Of a DNA stretch of 64,000 nucleotides, positions 42,310 through 51,405 are shown piece by piece. A program made the translations under genes and the position numbers. The stretch's first letter is position 1. Every line of letters starts with the position of its first letter. This DNA comes from Calditrichia bacterium. GTDB lineage: Bacteria; Calditrichota; Calditrichia; Calditrichales; J004. Location of the stretch: contig JACKAO010000008.1 of NCBI GenBank assembly GCA_020635035.1, forward strand, positions 124,001 through 188,000. Direction: 5' to 3'. The notes under the pieces are model-generated. The model did not search any database. It saw only the letters and a program-made list of their open reading frames with translations, and had not been told where the DNA came from.

Positions 42310-43656
42310 TTATTCCAGGTTATATTTCTGCATTTTTTTCCACAAAGCTGTTCGATCCAGTCCCAGCAGCTCGGAAGTGTACGATTTCTTATTTTCAGCC
42401 AGCATTAAAACACGCTCAATATATTCGCGTTCAGTTTTATCCATATAATCCTTCAGTGGCAATATATCTCCGCTTAAAACTTCAGATTCAAAGGCTGCTG
42501 ATTCCAGCGCAAAAACAACCTGGTTAACATGAACAACCGGTTCCCTGGCAAAAATTGTTATTTTTTCAATTATGTTTTCCAACTGTCTGACATTACCCGG
42601 CCATTGTTGTTTAAATAATACATTCATAGCTGATGGCGCTAATTCCAGCAGTTGTTTATTATATCTTTCAGAAAACTTCTTTATAAAATATCTGACTAAG
42701 ATCGGGATGTCTTCTTTGCGCTCACGCAAGGGCGGAATCTGAATTGTGACGACATTCAGCCTGTGAAATAAATCTTCCCGGAACTGGTGATTCATTACCA
42801 GTGTGTTCAGATTTTTATTCGTAGCAGCTATCACCCGGGCATCAATTTTGATCGTTGAATTGGAACCTATTTTTTCAATTTCACCATCCTGCAGTACACG
42901 CAGAAGTTTCGCCTGAACATCAAGATTCAATTCACCAATTTCATCAAGGAAAATGGTACCCTGGTGGGCCGATTCAAATTTACCATCCTGATCGCTTACA
43001 GCCCCGGAGAAACTCCCCTTTTTGTGGCCGAAAAATGTACTTTCCACTAAAGTATTGGGAATAGCTGCGCAATTAACTTTTACATAAGGTTTTGTATTCC
43101 GATAACTGTGCATATGTATGGCACGTGCGACGAGTTCTTTGCCAGTTCCTGTTTCACCATGAATCAGAACTTTGGCATCCGTTGGAGCAATCATTTCAAT
43201 TTCTCTGAAAACCCGCTGCATTATGGAACTGCTGCCAACCATTTCAAATTGTTCGATTAGTTCTTTCAGCAATATCCGGCGTTCCGAATCCCATTCCATT
43301 TTACGCAGGGCGTTCTGAATGGTAAGCAACAAACGATCGGCATCGACCGGTTTTTCCAGGAAATCAAAGGCACCGTTTTTGATACAATCCACGGCAATAC
43401 TTAAGGTACTTTGACCCGACACCATGATGACGGGGATTTCCGGGAATTGTTCGATGATGTTTTTAAGAAGTGTTGTGCCCTCCATGCCGGGCATTTTTAC
43501 ATCCAGCAGGATACAATGATACTTATGTTCATCGATGGTTTTAATAGCTGAAAGTGGATTGGCGATTGTATCAATCCTGTAATTTTTATACTGCAGCAGG
43601 TTTACAATCGAGTTAAGAAATCCCTGATCATCATCAATAGCTAAAATGGAATGCAT
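42310..43656 (-). CDS. Sigma-54-dependent NtrC-family response regulator
   Basis: 448 residues from the ATG at 43656 (a TTG at 43662 overlaps the kinase stop). The receiver domain has the phospho-acceptor Asp in LLDVKMPGM (D52), then an AAA+ domain with Walker A GETGTGKE and Walker B FLDE, and a short Fis-like helix-turn-helix (YTSELLGLDRTALWKKMQKY). The sigma-54-contacting GAFTGA loop is GSFSGA, a conservative variant. ESTFFGHKKG replaces ESELFGHEKG. It is the partner of the FG-GAP histidine kinase just upstream. Confidence 0.93.
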   Translation of the reverse strand: MHSILAIDDDQGFLNSIVNLLQYKNYRIDTIANPLSAIKTIDEHKYHCILLDVKMPGMEGTTLLKNIIEQFPEIPVIMVSGQSTLSIAVDCIKNGAFDFLEKPVDADRLLLTIQNALRKMEWDSERRILLKELIEQFEMVGSSSIMQRVFREIEMIAPTDAKVLIHGETGTGKELVARAIHMHSYRNTKPYVKVNCAAIPNTLVESTFFGHKKGSFSGAVSDQDGKFESAHQGTIFLDEIGELNLDVQAKLLRVLQDGEIEKIGSNSTIKIDARVIAATNKNLNTLVMNHQFREDLFHRLNVVTIQIPPLRERKEDIPILVRYFIKKFSERYNKQLLELAPSAMNVLFKQQWPGNVRQLENIIEKITIFAREPVVHVNQVVFALESAAFESEVLSGDILPLKDYMDKTEREYIERVLMLAENKKSYTSELLGLDRTALWKKMQKYNLE

Positions 43657-43658
43657 AA

Positions 43659-46178
43659 TCAAACCGGTATTTTTAAGGTGACTGTTGTCCCGAATCCTTC
43701 CCTGGATTCTATATTTATTTTCCCATCATGCTGAAGCACGATGTGTTTTACAAATACAAGTCCCATGCCAGTTCCTTCAACCTTGGATGAAAAATGTGGT
43801 TCGAATATCTTATTTTTATATGAATCCGGAATACCTTTTCCTGAATCAGAGACATCAATGATCATACTTCTTTTTAGCGGATACTTATGATCGTTTTCAA
43901 GATAGGCGCTGATCAGGATGCGGCCTTTGTTATCTTCGATTGCATCAATAGCATTTTCCACAAGTGCCTGAAGCACCATTTGTGCCTGCCGTTTGTCAAC
44001 CTTAATGTCAGGAAGATTTTCTTCGATTTCGGTTTGAATAACCAGCTCATCTGTTTGAAACGCCTGGAAATGAATCAACAGTTCATCAAAAAGATCTTTT
44101 ATCTTAATGGTCTCTTTTTGAGTTTTTTCAAGATCATGAAATTTAAGAAAATCGTGAGAAATATTGCGGACTCTTTGCAGTTCAGAGTATGCCATATCAA
44201 TTTCAGGTTTAAGTTCTTCGGCTATTTTACTGTCCTTATCTTTAAGCTTCATGTACAAAGTCTGGATATTCAGCTGAACAGCGCTCAGTGGGTTTTTTAT
44301 ATCATGGATCATACGTCGGGTTGTGCGCTGCCAGTTGCTGGCACGGTCTTCGATAACCTGTGTTGTTGTGTTTTTAATTTCGATAAGATAACTGTTGGTG
44401 ATATTGAAGAAATACTTAAATGGCGAGATAACCACTTCCCCGATAAATGAATTCTGGGCACTTTCAAAAGAAATTTTTTCACGAATAATGGTATCTGTTT
44501 GAATCGATTTATGAATCAAAGGTATCATCTTTCCGTCCGCCGGAAAAATACGCCTGTAATGTTTTCCTTTTTCGATCCTATCATAGCGGTTAAGCAGGTG
44601 CTGCAGTTTATTATTAAAAGTGATCACTTTGCCTTTATCATCAAGCAGCAAAATGGCATTTTCCGACTTTTTTATAAAGTGATAAAAATAGGTGACAAAT
44701 ACCCTTGCTTTGTTTATGAAATTATTTCCCTGTAACAGCAATGCAAAAATAATCAGGAAGATAAAAGGAGAGAAATAGAAACTGTAATATTTTATTGGGT
44801 TAGTAATCAGTCGCAATTTGACAAAAGCGTGATGTGTACCAATGTAATAAGTAAGATCCGCTGCTTTCTTATTTAAACCGGAAGAAATCTCTTTTAATTC
44901 AAATGGTAACTCCCTGAATTTCATTGGCATATCAGCGTACCAGTCCAGATCTGCCAGGACATTCATCTGCATATCCAGAAGGTAAAGATGTTCCGAATTT
45001 CCCGCCCATATTTCCGGCGCAGCATCCCCCAAAACATCTTCAAAACGATAACTTTTTGAATCAGCAAATGAAGCTATCTTTTCAAGCTTTTGTTTTTCTG
45101 AATCCCATTTAAATAAAACAACTCCTTTTTCCTGCTCTGTTGTTAAAATATATGAATTGTTTTTCCAGGTTATTTGATCTGCGATATTCTGGGTTTCAAT
45201 AAGTAAATCCTGCTTTTCATGAAGTTTTTCATCATAGACAAGCAGTTTACTTATTTCATCTTTTTTTCCGGACATGAGCTGACTGATATACCAGTTTTTA
45301 TCTCCGTTTCTAAATGGACGCGTAATGAAACTGCCGGACTCGTTACCCATGCGTTTATTGTAAATAATTTCCAGCCGGGTATTCAATAGCAGTAAATAGG
45401 TATTGAAATCAGAAAACGAGACTGGCCAGTCAATATTGCCTGGGGCATTGGTTGAGAGAATAAGATCTTCATTACCATCCTGATCAAAATCAGCCATTTC
45501 AATCAATTGGATTTTGACCCCTGTTAAAAATTGATTTATAATCCTATGCTTAACAAGATCAATGATAAACACACCCCGTGGCCATTCTGCCTTTCCTGCA
45601 TTGAGCGCTAAAATTAATTCATCAACACCGTCGTTATTCAAATCAGCTTTTTTAAGGTCTTCCAGCCAAAGATCCCAGGTATCCCAAACAGCATTCTGAT
45701 CACTTAGAACTCTTTTACGCTTTAATATGGGGTGATACTGCAGGATTTCAATATTATTACGAACATCCAGAATATTCAGGAACAGCACGCTGTCACTATG
45801 GCATAAAACAATTACTTCTTCCCAGCCATCATCATTTATATCAACTGTTGGTAATGGATAGCGCTGGAAATGCCTTTTAGTTTCAACAAAAGGATACTGA
45901 AAATGAGCTTCCTGGATAACATTAAAAGCAGATGAATCCAGGACAGAAATAAGAATATCTCTTTTACTTTGATTATTTACTATCCGGAAAACTTCTACTT
46001 TATGATCATCATTTAGATCTTTTATTGTATAGTCTGTTTTTTCACTTAAAATAGCAGGTGAGAAATCATTCTTAATAATCTTAAATCTCCAGGGGGTTGT
46101 TGTCTGATAAATCAAATATACAATAACAACCGTATAGAGTGCCGCAAGCAGGGCTATGGCAATTTTTAGTTTTTTCAT
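43659..46178 (-). CDS. Histidine kinase with periplasmic FG-GAP/VCBS sensor domain
   Basis: 839 residues. A membrane span (5-27) is followed by a periplasmic domain of about 430 residues containing calcium-binding-like DxNxDG repeats (DLNDDH, DINDDG, DLNNDG, DFDQDG), as in integrin-type FG-GAP beta-propellers. A second span (about 470-490) leads to a PAS-like domain, then HisKA with H625 in RRMIHDIKNPLSAVQ, and HATPase_c with VENAIDAIED, DSGKGIP and GTGMGLVFV. A propeller sensor may sense a polysaccharide, protein or Ca2+. It is followed, with overlap or 2 bp gap, by its NtrC-like regulator. Confidence 0.9.
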   Translation of the reverse strand: MKKLKIAIALLAALYTVVIVYLIYQTTTPWRFKIIKNDFSPAILSEKTDYTIKDLNDDHKVEVFRIVNNQSKRDILISVLDSSAFNVIQEAHFQYPFVETKRHFQRYPLPTVDINDDGWEEVIVLCHSDSVLFLNILDVRNNIEILQYHPILKRKRVLSDQNAVWDTWDLWLEDLKKADLNNDGVDELILALNAGKAEWPRGVFIIDLVKHRIINQFLTGVKIQLIEMADFDQDGNEDLILSTNAPGNIDWPVSFSDFNTYLLLLNTRLEIIYNKRMGNESGSFITRPFRNGDKNWYISQLMSGKKDEISKLLVYDEKLHEKQDLLIETQNIADQITWKNNSYILTTEQEKGVVLFKWDSEKQKLEKIASFADSKSYRFEDVLGDAAPEIWAGNSEHLYLLDMQMNVLADLDWYADMPMKFRELPFELKEISSGLNKKAADLTYYIGTHHAFVKLRLITNPIKYYSFYFSPFIFLIIFALLLQGNNFINKARVFVTYFYHFIKKSENAILLLDDKGKVITFNNKLQHLLNRYDRIEKGKHYRRIFPADGKMIPLIHKSIQTDTIIREKISFESAQNSFIGEVVISPFKYFFNITNSYLIEIKNTTTQVIEDRASNWQRTTRRMIHDIKNPLSAVQLNIQTLYMKLKDKDSKIAEELKPEIDMAYSELQRVRNISHDFLKFHDLEKTQKETIKIKDLFDELLIHFQAFQTDELVIQTEIEENLPDIKVDKRQAQMVLQALVENAIDAIEDNKGRILISAYLENDHKYPLKRSMIIDVSDSGKGIPDSYKNKIFEPHFSSKVEGTGMGLVFVKHIVLQHDGKINIESREGFGTTVTLKIPV

Positions 46179-46327
46179 ATAAAGATTAGGGAAGATAAAC
46201 TTTTAACAAGTTAGGTCTCTAACGGCACTTTGGCAAGGGTCAAAAGTGTTGACGTTTGGCAACAAAAAAGGGGCTAAATGTTGCAAGATGGAAACAATAA
46301 ATCTTAATAAATTTCGATTTTGTAAAA

Positions 46328-47014
46328 CTACTTCATCAGATCCATTATCCCATCCAAATCGGTTAAATCCGGCAGGATCGCTTCGGGGTGGTGGGCTTGC
46401 AGTTCTTCGCGGGTGGTGGGGCCGGTTGTCACAGCCAGGCATTTCATACCATTATGGTGCGCACATTCCACATCACGGATGCTGTCACCAATTACCCAGG
46501 TATCCTGTGCGGAAAAGTTATAACCAAAATATTCACTTGCTCGCTTTACCGCTATTACCGGCAGCTTATTGCGGTCCCAGTGATCGCAGCCAAACGCTCC
46601 CGTTTGGAAAAACGCATACAGGCCGGCAGCCGAAAGCTTAATCTTTGCCCCGGTTGCCATATTCCCGGTTACCAGGGCCATATAAATATCTTTGTCTTCA
46701 CGGCAGGCATTAAGAAGCTGCTGCACACCGGGTAAAACCAAAGGCGGATTTTCCGGGGTCACATGTTTGGCCAGCTCAATCATAAACTCATCCAGAATCT
46801 CACGCACCAAAGGATCATCCATTTCAATATGATGGCCATTTGCCTGCAGCACTTTCTGCACAATCAACGGGTCTGTCATACCTGAAAAACCCACTTCATT
46901 GCCATTTTTAAAACCCGGGAAAAACTTATGAATCACATCGATGGCAACCTTTTTAGGAACCCCACGACCGGAAATAAGCGTGCCGTCTATATCAAACAGG
47001 ATAAGTTTTTTCAT
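46328..47014 (-). CDS. HAD-superfamily hydrolase, phosphoglycolate-phosphatase-like
   Basis: 228 residues. The nucleophile motif is FDIDGT (D8/D10), with VTGNM as motif II and WVIGDSIRDVECAHHNGM carrying the metal-binding acids of motif IV; a helical cap lies between. Such enzymes dephosphorylate small sugars such as phosphoglycolate. It follows era by 3 bp, so it is in the same transcript. The region has a higher GC content than nearby genes. Substrate unknown. Confidence 0.85.
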   Translation of the reverse strand: MKKLILFDIDGTLISGRGVPKKVAIDVIHKFFPGFKNGNEVGFSGMTDPLIVQKVLQANGHHIEMDDPLVREILDEFMIELAKHVTPENPPLVLPGVQQLLNACREDKDIYMALVTGNMATGAKIKLSAAGLYAFFQTGAFGCDHWDRNKLPVIAVKRASEYFGYNFSAQDTWVIGDSIRDVECAHHNGMKCLAVTTGPTTREELQAHHPEAILPDLTDLDGIMDLMK

Positions 47015-47017
47015 TAA

Positions 47018-47914
47018 TCAATAGCCCAGGTATTTTAGCTTTTCTTCGCTGCGGCGCCAGGCCTGATTGACTTTAACATGCAGCTCCAGGTACACTTCGC
47101 GATCCAGGAAACTTTCAATCACCCGGCGGGCATTCTCACCAATTTTTTTCAGCTTTTCGCCCTTGTTGCCAATCAGGATGCCTTTCTGCGAATCACGCTC
47201 CACAAAAATAACGGCTTCAATAAAATCTTTACCCTTTTTACGTTCCTTGAAATTTTTAATCAGCACTTCCGTGGAATAAGGAATTTCTTCATGAAACGAC
47301 CTGAAAATCTGCTCACGGATCAGCTCACCCACAAAAAACTTTTCCGGCTGATCGGTCAGCATATCTTTTGGATAGAAAGGCGGGCTTAATGGAAGGTTGT
47401 TTTGGATCTCATTCTGCAGCTCCGTCAAACCTTCTTTTTTGAGCGCTGAAACAGGTATGATCGCATTAAAGGGATACCATTCCTGGTAAAGTTTTATCAA
47501 TGGCAGAAGTTTGTTCTTTTCAACCAGGTCGATTTTATTGAGCACCAGGATAGCCCGGGTGGCAGATGTGTTAAAATCTTTAAGATTGATCTCCACCGGA
47601 TGTACCTTTTCTTTGGCATCCACGATCATCAGCAAAAGATCGGCATCAGCCAGGGCGAGTTCTATCTGGCGGATCATCTTTTTGTGCAGTTCATACTTGG
47701 GTTTAACCACCCCAGGTGTATCCATAAAAATACACTGTGTATCGGGTTGATTTAAAATACCCAGGACATTGCGTCGTGTAGTTTGCGGACGTGCAGAAAT
47801 AATCGCCAGTCGTACATCCAGCAAAGCGTTTAACAAGGTCGATTTTCCCGAATTGGGCATACCAAAAATTGCCGCATAACCGGCATGATGGTTGATATTT
47901 GTAATCTCTGTCAT
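47018..47914 (-). CDS. era: GTPase Era, 16S rRNA maturation
   Basis: 298 residues. Walker A FGMPNSGKST (18-26), switch region with PQTTRRNVLG, DTPG, NKID and the C-terminal KH domain (about 205-290) with IGNKGEKLKKIGENARRVIE and VNQAWRRSEEKLKYLGY. Era binds the 3' end of 16S rRNA and acts in 30S assembly. It overlaps the upstream membrane gene by 4 bases and precedes a HAD phosphatase by 3 bp. Confidence 0.97.
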   Translation of the reverse strand: MTEITNINHHAGYAAIFGMPNSGKSTLLNALLDVRLAIISARPQTTRRNVLGILNQPDTQCIFMDTPGVVKPKYELHKKMIRQIELALADADLLLMIVDAKEKVHPVEINLKDFNTSATRAILVLNKIDLVEKNKLLPLIKLYQEWYPFNAIIPVSALKKEGLTELQNEIQNNLPLSPPFYPKDMLTDQPEKFFVGELIREQIFRSFHEEIPYSTEVLIKNFKERKKGKDFIEAVIFVERDSQKGILIGNKGEKLKKIGENARRVIESFLDREVYLELHVKVNQAWRRSEEKLKYLGY

Positions 47915-48504
47915 TCCAGCACACCAAGCATCATGCGTATTTGATTTAAGCGTTCATTCATAACTTTAAATTCCGTATCCTTATCCAGTTTATCCGTCCA
48001 GAACTCGCAGATCGTTCCGCTGCGTCCGACAAAAAAATAAGCAAGATTATTAAATTTTTTCAGAACCCTGCGGAACTCATCTTTTGCAATAATTTTTTCA
48101 ACTTTTCGATTGTTGGCCGGCAATAAAACATATGCCAGGTCATCATTTATAAACAAAACTGAATCCATATTTGGATTTTCGCTGTCCTGCTCTTTCAGCC
48201 AGTCCCGCTCCGCAATTGTTATAGAGAGCGGTGATGATATCGTAAGCGTAAAATCAATATATGTTTTGCGGCCTTCTTTCGACCGTGCTGTGCTGAAATT
48301 AATGGTCAGATCATGCTCATTAATTTTACCATGAAATACTGGCCTGGCTGCGAAACCATTACGGATAATCTTTCCCTTATAATGATCTTCAAGATCGATT
48401 AAATTTCTGTGTACAACATCCCACAGGGATTTACGCATATAAATCAATACAATCCAGATCAAAAACAGGATAGTGACAATTCCTGCCGAAGTCAGTAAAA
48501 GCAT
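47911..48504 (-). CDS. Membrane-anchored protein of unknown function
   Basis: 197 residues. A single N-terminal membrane span (about 3-23) is followed by a soluble domain of alternating strands and a helical C-terminus (KVMNERLNQIRMMLG). I do not recognise the family. It is translationally coupled to era and lies 12 bp below the M50 protease, so it is probably in a housekeeping operon. Function unknown. Confidence 0.7.
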   Translation of the reverse strand: MLLLTSAGIVTILFLIWIVLIYMRKSLWDVVHRNLIDLEDHYKGKIIRNGFAARPVFHGKINEHDLTINFSTARSKEGRKTYIDFTLTISSPLSITIAERDWLKEQDSENPNMDSVLFINDDLAYVLLPANNRKVEKIIAKDEFRRVLKKFNNLAYFFVGRSGTICEFWTDKLDKDTEFKVMNERLNQIRMMLGVLE

Positions 48505-48516
48505 AAAAAGATTATC

Positions 48517-49650
48517 CTATTGCAAATACATGGGCATTGGTGAAAAGCTTAGTATAAAAATGATGTAGGCAAAATACCCCAGAATACGCCGTCTTTTATC
48601 TATCTCCATGGAATCATCCAATGTTGGCGGATGCTTGAATCGAATAAAAATCAAAATTAACAACGGCCATAAGACATAAACAAACGATTGAAATCTTGAT
48701 ATCAGGACAATGTTCAGAATTATAATCCCGGTAAAACCCAAAATGGCAATTCTTTCTGCCCCTGATCCGAACAGTGCGTAGGTAATATGCCCGCCATCAA
48801 GCTGTCCGATCGGCATCAGGTTTAAAGCTGTTACCAGCAAACCAAACCAGCCGGCAACAATAAAAGGAAAATGATACATTTCCGACATTGGTAAATAAGT
48901 ACGGCCGGTTATCCAGGCAAGTATATCAAATAACAAATTACTGCCAAAGGTCAACACACCGGCAGAATCTTCGGAGATTGGATGAATGTTTGAAATAAAA
49001 TCCCACATCGCCTGCTCAGAAGGAATGTTCAGAAATCCGATTATAAGAAAGGCTACACTAACCACAAAACCGGCAATCGGCCCGGCAATCCCTATATCAA
49101 AAAGAGCTTTTTTATTTGGGATGGGCGCCTTCAGACGGATAAATGCACCGAACGTCCCAAAGCTGAACATAAGCGGGAAATAGAAAGGCAAAAAATATGG
49201 AAGCGTGACGTTAATACCGTAATATCGTGCATACAGATAATGTCCCATTTCGTGGCAGAAAAGGATTGTGAGTAAGGCAAAGGAATAATAAAACCCATAA
49301 CTGAAATTTTCCCATGAAAGCAGCGGATCCAATCCGCCAAGCAGGGCGCCTGTAAACGATGTTGTGATAATTGTTAATAAAAACAATAAGACGGGAATAA
49401 AAACCTGGTTCTTTTTGGGAACCCTGTCCGATGAAATGATGCGCAGGTAATATTTTGTGGGCGAAGCTTCCGCCTGGGAATATAATCCACGTGTCAATAA
49501 ATGCTGCTGCAGTTCTTTAACTTCTTCTTCAGAGATACGGTCCCGTTTTTGCTTATAAACCAAAAGACCATACAATCTTGCCCATCTGTCTTTTTTTAAA
49601 CGATTATTAATTACATCATCCGCAATTTCAGCACGACGCTTTGAGTACAA
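48517..49650 (-). CDS. Site-2 protease family M50 metallopeptidase
   Basis: 377 residues with a TTG start preceded by AAGGAA. An ~85-residue basic, charged cytosolic N-terminal part precedes about six membrane segments. The zinc site is HEMGH (H133, E134, H137) and the third ligand D285 is in GQLDGGHITYALFG, both within membrane spans. Such proteases cut membrane-embedded regulators, including anti-sigma factors; the ECF anti-sigma at 25 kb is only one of many possible substrates. Lies in an operon with PCMT and era. Confidence 0.9.
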   Translation of the reverse strand: MYSKRRAEIADDVINNRLKKDRWARLYGLLVYKQKRDRISEEEVKELQQHLLTRGLYSQAEASPTKYYLRIISSDRVPKKNQVFIPVLLFLLTIITTSFTGALLGGLDPLLSWENFSYGFYYSFALLTILFCHEMGHYLYARYYGINVTLPYFLPFYFPLMFSFGTFGAFIRLKAPIPNKKALFDIGIAGPIAGFVVSVAFLIIGFLNIPSEQAMWDFISNIHPISEDSAGVLTFGSNLLFDILAWITGRTYLPMSEMYHFPFIVAGWFGLLVTALNLMPIGQLDGGHITYALFGSGAERIAILGFTGIIILNIVLISRFQSFVYVLWPLLILIFIRFKHPPTLDDSMEIDKRRRILGYFAYIIFILSFSPMPMYLQ

Positions 49651-49672
49651 ATGCAGTTCCTTTTCTGTTCCG

Positions 49673-50416
49673 TTATTTCGGTTTGTTACTATCCTTTTCC
49701 TGGATCTTGCCCGTCATCGGTACGAACCTTACCGGCAAAACACTGTCCATTGTATGACCACTTTCGTTTTTACTTACAACCACAAGTTCCTGAACATATT
49801 CCCCCACGGGTAAAATCATACGGCCGCCAACCTTCAGTTGTTCCAGCAAAAGCGGGGGAATGGTTGATGGCGCTGCTGTAACGATAATTGCATCAAAGGG
49901 TGCTTTTTCAGGCCAGCCAAGATATCCGTCTCCCTGCCTGATAACAACATTTTTGTAATTTAATCGTTCCACTGTCTCTTGTGCACGCGATGCCAGCTCT
50001 TCAATTATTTCCATTGAATAAACCGTATCAACAATCTGCGCCAGCACAGCTGCCTGGTATCCTGAGCCGGTTCCTATTTCCAGTACTTTGTCACCCGGTT
50101 TTACATGCAACTCTTCTGTCATAAAAGCAACAATATAGGGCTGACTGATTGTCTGCCCGGAACCGATTGCACGGGCTTCGTCAAGATAGGCAAAATTCTG
50201 TTCTTCAGGCGGGACAAATTCATGACGCGGTACGGTCAGCATGGCGTTGATAACCAGGGAATCCTTAACGCCCCTGGCAATAATTTGCCGTTTAACCATT
50301 TCACTTCGCATAGTTTTATAATCTTTCGCTGAACTTTCCTGAATATTTTTTTCATTACAATTAATTACTAATAAAAACAATAAAAGTGCTAAAGTAAAAT
50401 TTTGAAAATATGTCAT
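49673..50416 (-). CDS. pcm: Protein-L-isoaspartate O-methyltransferase, exported form
   Basis: 247 residues. The PCMT core (about 45-225) has MVKRQIIARG, VPRHEFVP, the substrate-loop GSGQTISQPYIVAFMTE and the SAM motif VLEIGTGSGYQAAVLA. It transfers methyl to isoaspartyl residues to start protein repair. Unusually, the first 20 residues are a signal sequence ending VINC, a possible lipobox, which would put it in the periplasm; a cytosolic enzyme lacks this. Lies 7 bp after the HDAC gene and 22 bp before the M50 gene. Confidence 0.9.
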   Translation of the reverse strand: MTYFQNFTLALLLFLLVINCNEKNIQESSAKDYKTMRSEMVKRQIIARGVKDSLVINAMLTVPRHEFVPPEEQNFAYLDEARAIGSGQTISQPYIVAFMTEELHVKPGDKVLEIGTGSGYQAAVLAQIVDTVYSMEIIEELASRAQETVERLNYKNVVIRQGDGYLGWPEKAPFDAIIVTAAPSTIPPLLLEQLKVGGRMILPVGEYVQELVVVSKNESGHTMDSVLPVRFVPMTGKIQEKDSNKPK

Positions 50417-50422
50417 GTTATT

Positions 50423-51367
50423 TCATACTTGCTTTAAAATATTCAGATGCGCCACCACAGATGCTGCTAATCCTTCAAGATCATAACCGCCTTCTAAAAC
50501 GGACACAATCTTTCCATTACAATGTTTTTCTGCAAAATTTACAACAATCTCGGTTAACTTCGCAAAGCCATTTTCTGTAAGTCTCATCCCACCGATAGGA
50601 TCATCACCATGCGCGTCAAATCCTGCTGAAATCATCACCAGATCTGGTATAAACACTGTTTGAATTTGAGTCAAAGCTTTGTGCAGCAAATCCTGGTAAA
50701 AAACATCATCCTTACCCGCGGAGAGCGGATAGTTGAGAGTATATCCCTGCCCAATGCCCGTTCCTGTTTCTCTTTCATAACCACTACCGGGAAATAACGG
50801 CACCTGGTGCATACTCAGGTAGAACACATCGTTTCGTGAATAAAAAATATCCTGCGTTCCGTTACCATGATGCACATCCCAGTCGATAATCAGGATTTTG
50901 TCTATACTGTACTGCTGAAGTGCATGGGCTGCTGCAATTGCAATATTATTAAAAATACAAAATCCCATAGATCGCTGATATTCCGCATGATGTCCCGGTG
51001 GACGAACGGCGGCAAATGCTCTTTTAAATTGATTTTCCAAAACAAGATCAACGCATTTAATTGCTGCTCCGACGGCATTTTCAACGGCGTCCATTGACTT
51101 TTCAGACATGAATGTATCGCCAAGATCCAGCATAACATTGTTTTTTCCGCGTTGACTCATATTAAATTTAACAAGATCGGGATCATGGGCCAATGCTATT
51201 TGCCCGGGTGTGGCAGGTTGCGATGTTAAGTGTGTTAAGTGGTTCCAAATATCAGAGTTCTGAATGAGATTATGCACCGCTTCCAGGCGCTGTTTTCTTT
51301 CAGGATGATATTTACCTGCATTGTGCTCTAAAAAGATGGAATCGTATATATAGGCTAAGTTTTGCAT
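50423..51367 (-). CDS. Histone deacetylase-superfamily amidohydrolase
   Basis: 314 residues of the zinc-dependent arginase/deacetylase fold. RPPGHHAE carries the catalytic His pair, WDVHHGNGTQDIFY holds the zinc ligands Asp and His, and SAGFDAH carries the second zinc Asp. In bacteria such enzymes act on acetylated polyamines, acetoin-type substrates or lysine, and their substrates are often unknown. In this operon it sits between the GAF kinase and PCMT. Confidence 0.9.
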   Translation of the reverse strand: MQNLAYIYDSIFLEHNAGKYHPERKQRLEAVHNLIQNSDIWNHLTHLTSQPATPGQIALAHDPDLVKFNMSQRGKNNVMLDLGDTFMSEKSMDAVENAVGAAIKCVDLVLENQFKRAFAAVRPPGHHAEYQRSMGFCIFNNIAIAAAHALQQYSIDKILIIDWDVHHGNGTQDIFYSRNDVFYLSMHQVPLFPGSGYERETGTGIGQGYTLNYPLSAGKDDVFYQDLLHKALTQIQTVFIPDLVMISAGFDAHGDDPIGGMRLTENGFAKLTEIVVNFAEKHCNGKIVSVLEGGYDLEGLAASVVAHLNILKQV

Positions 51368-51405
51368 AAAACGATCATTATAAAATGATGCCGTTTAATT
51401 ATGTG

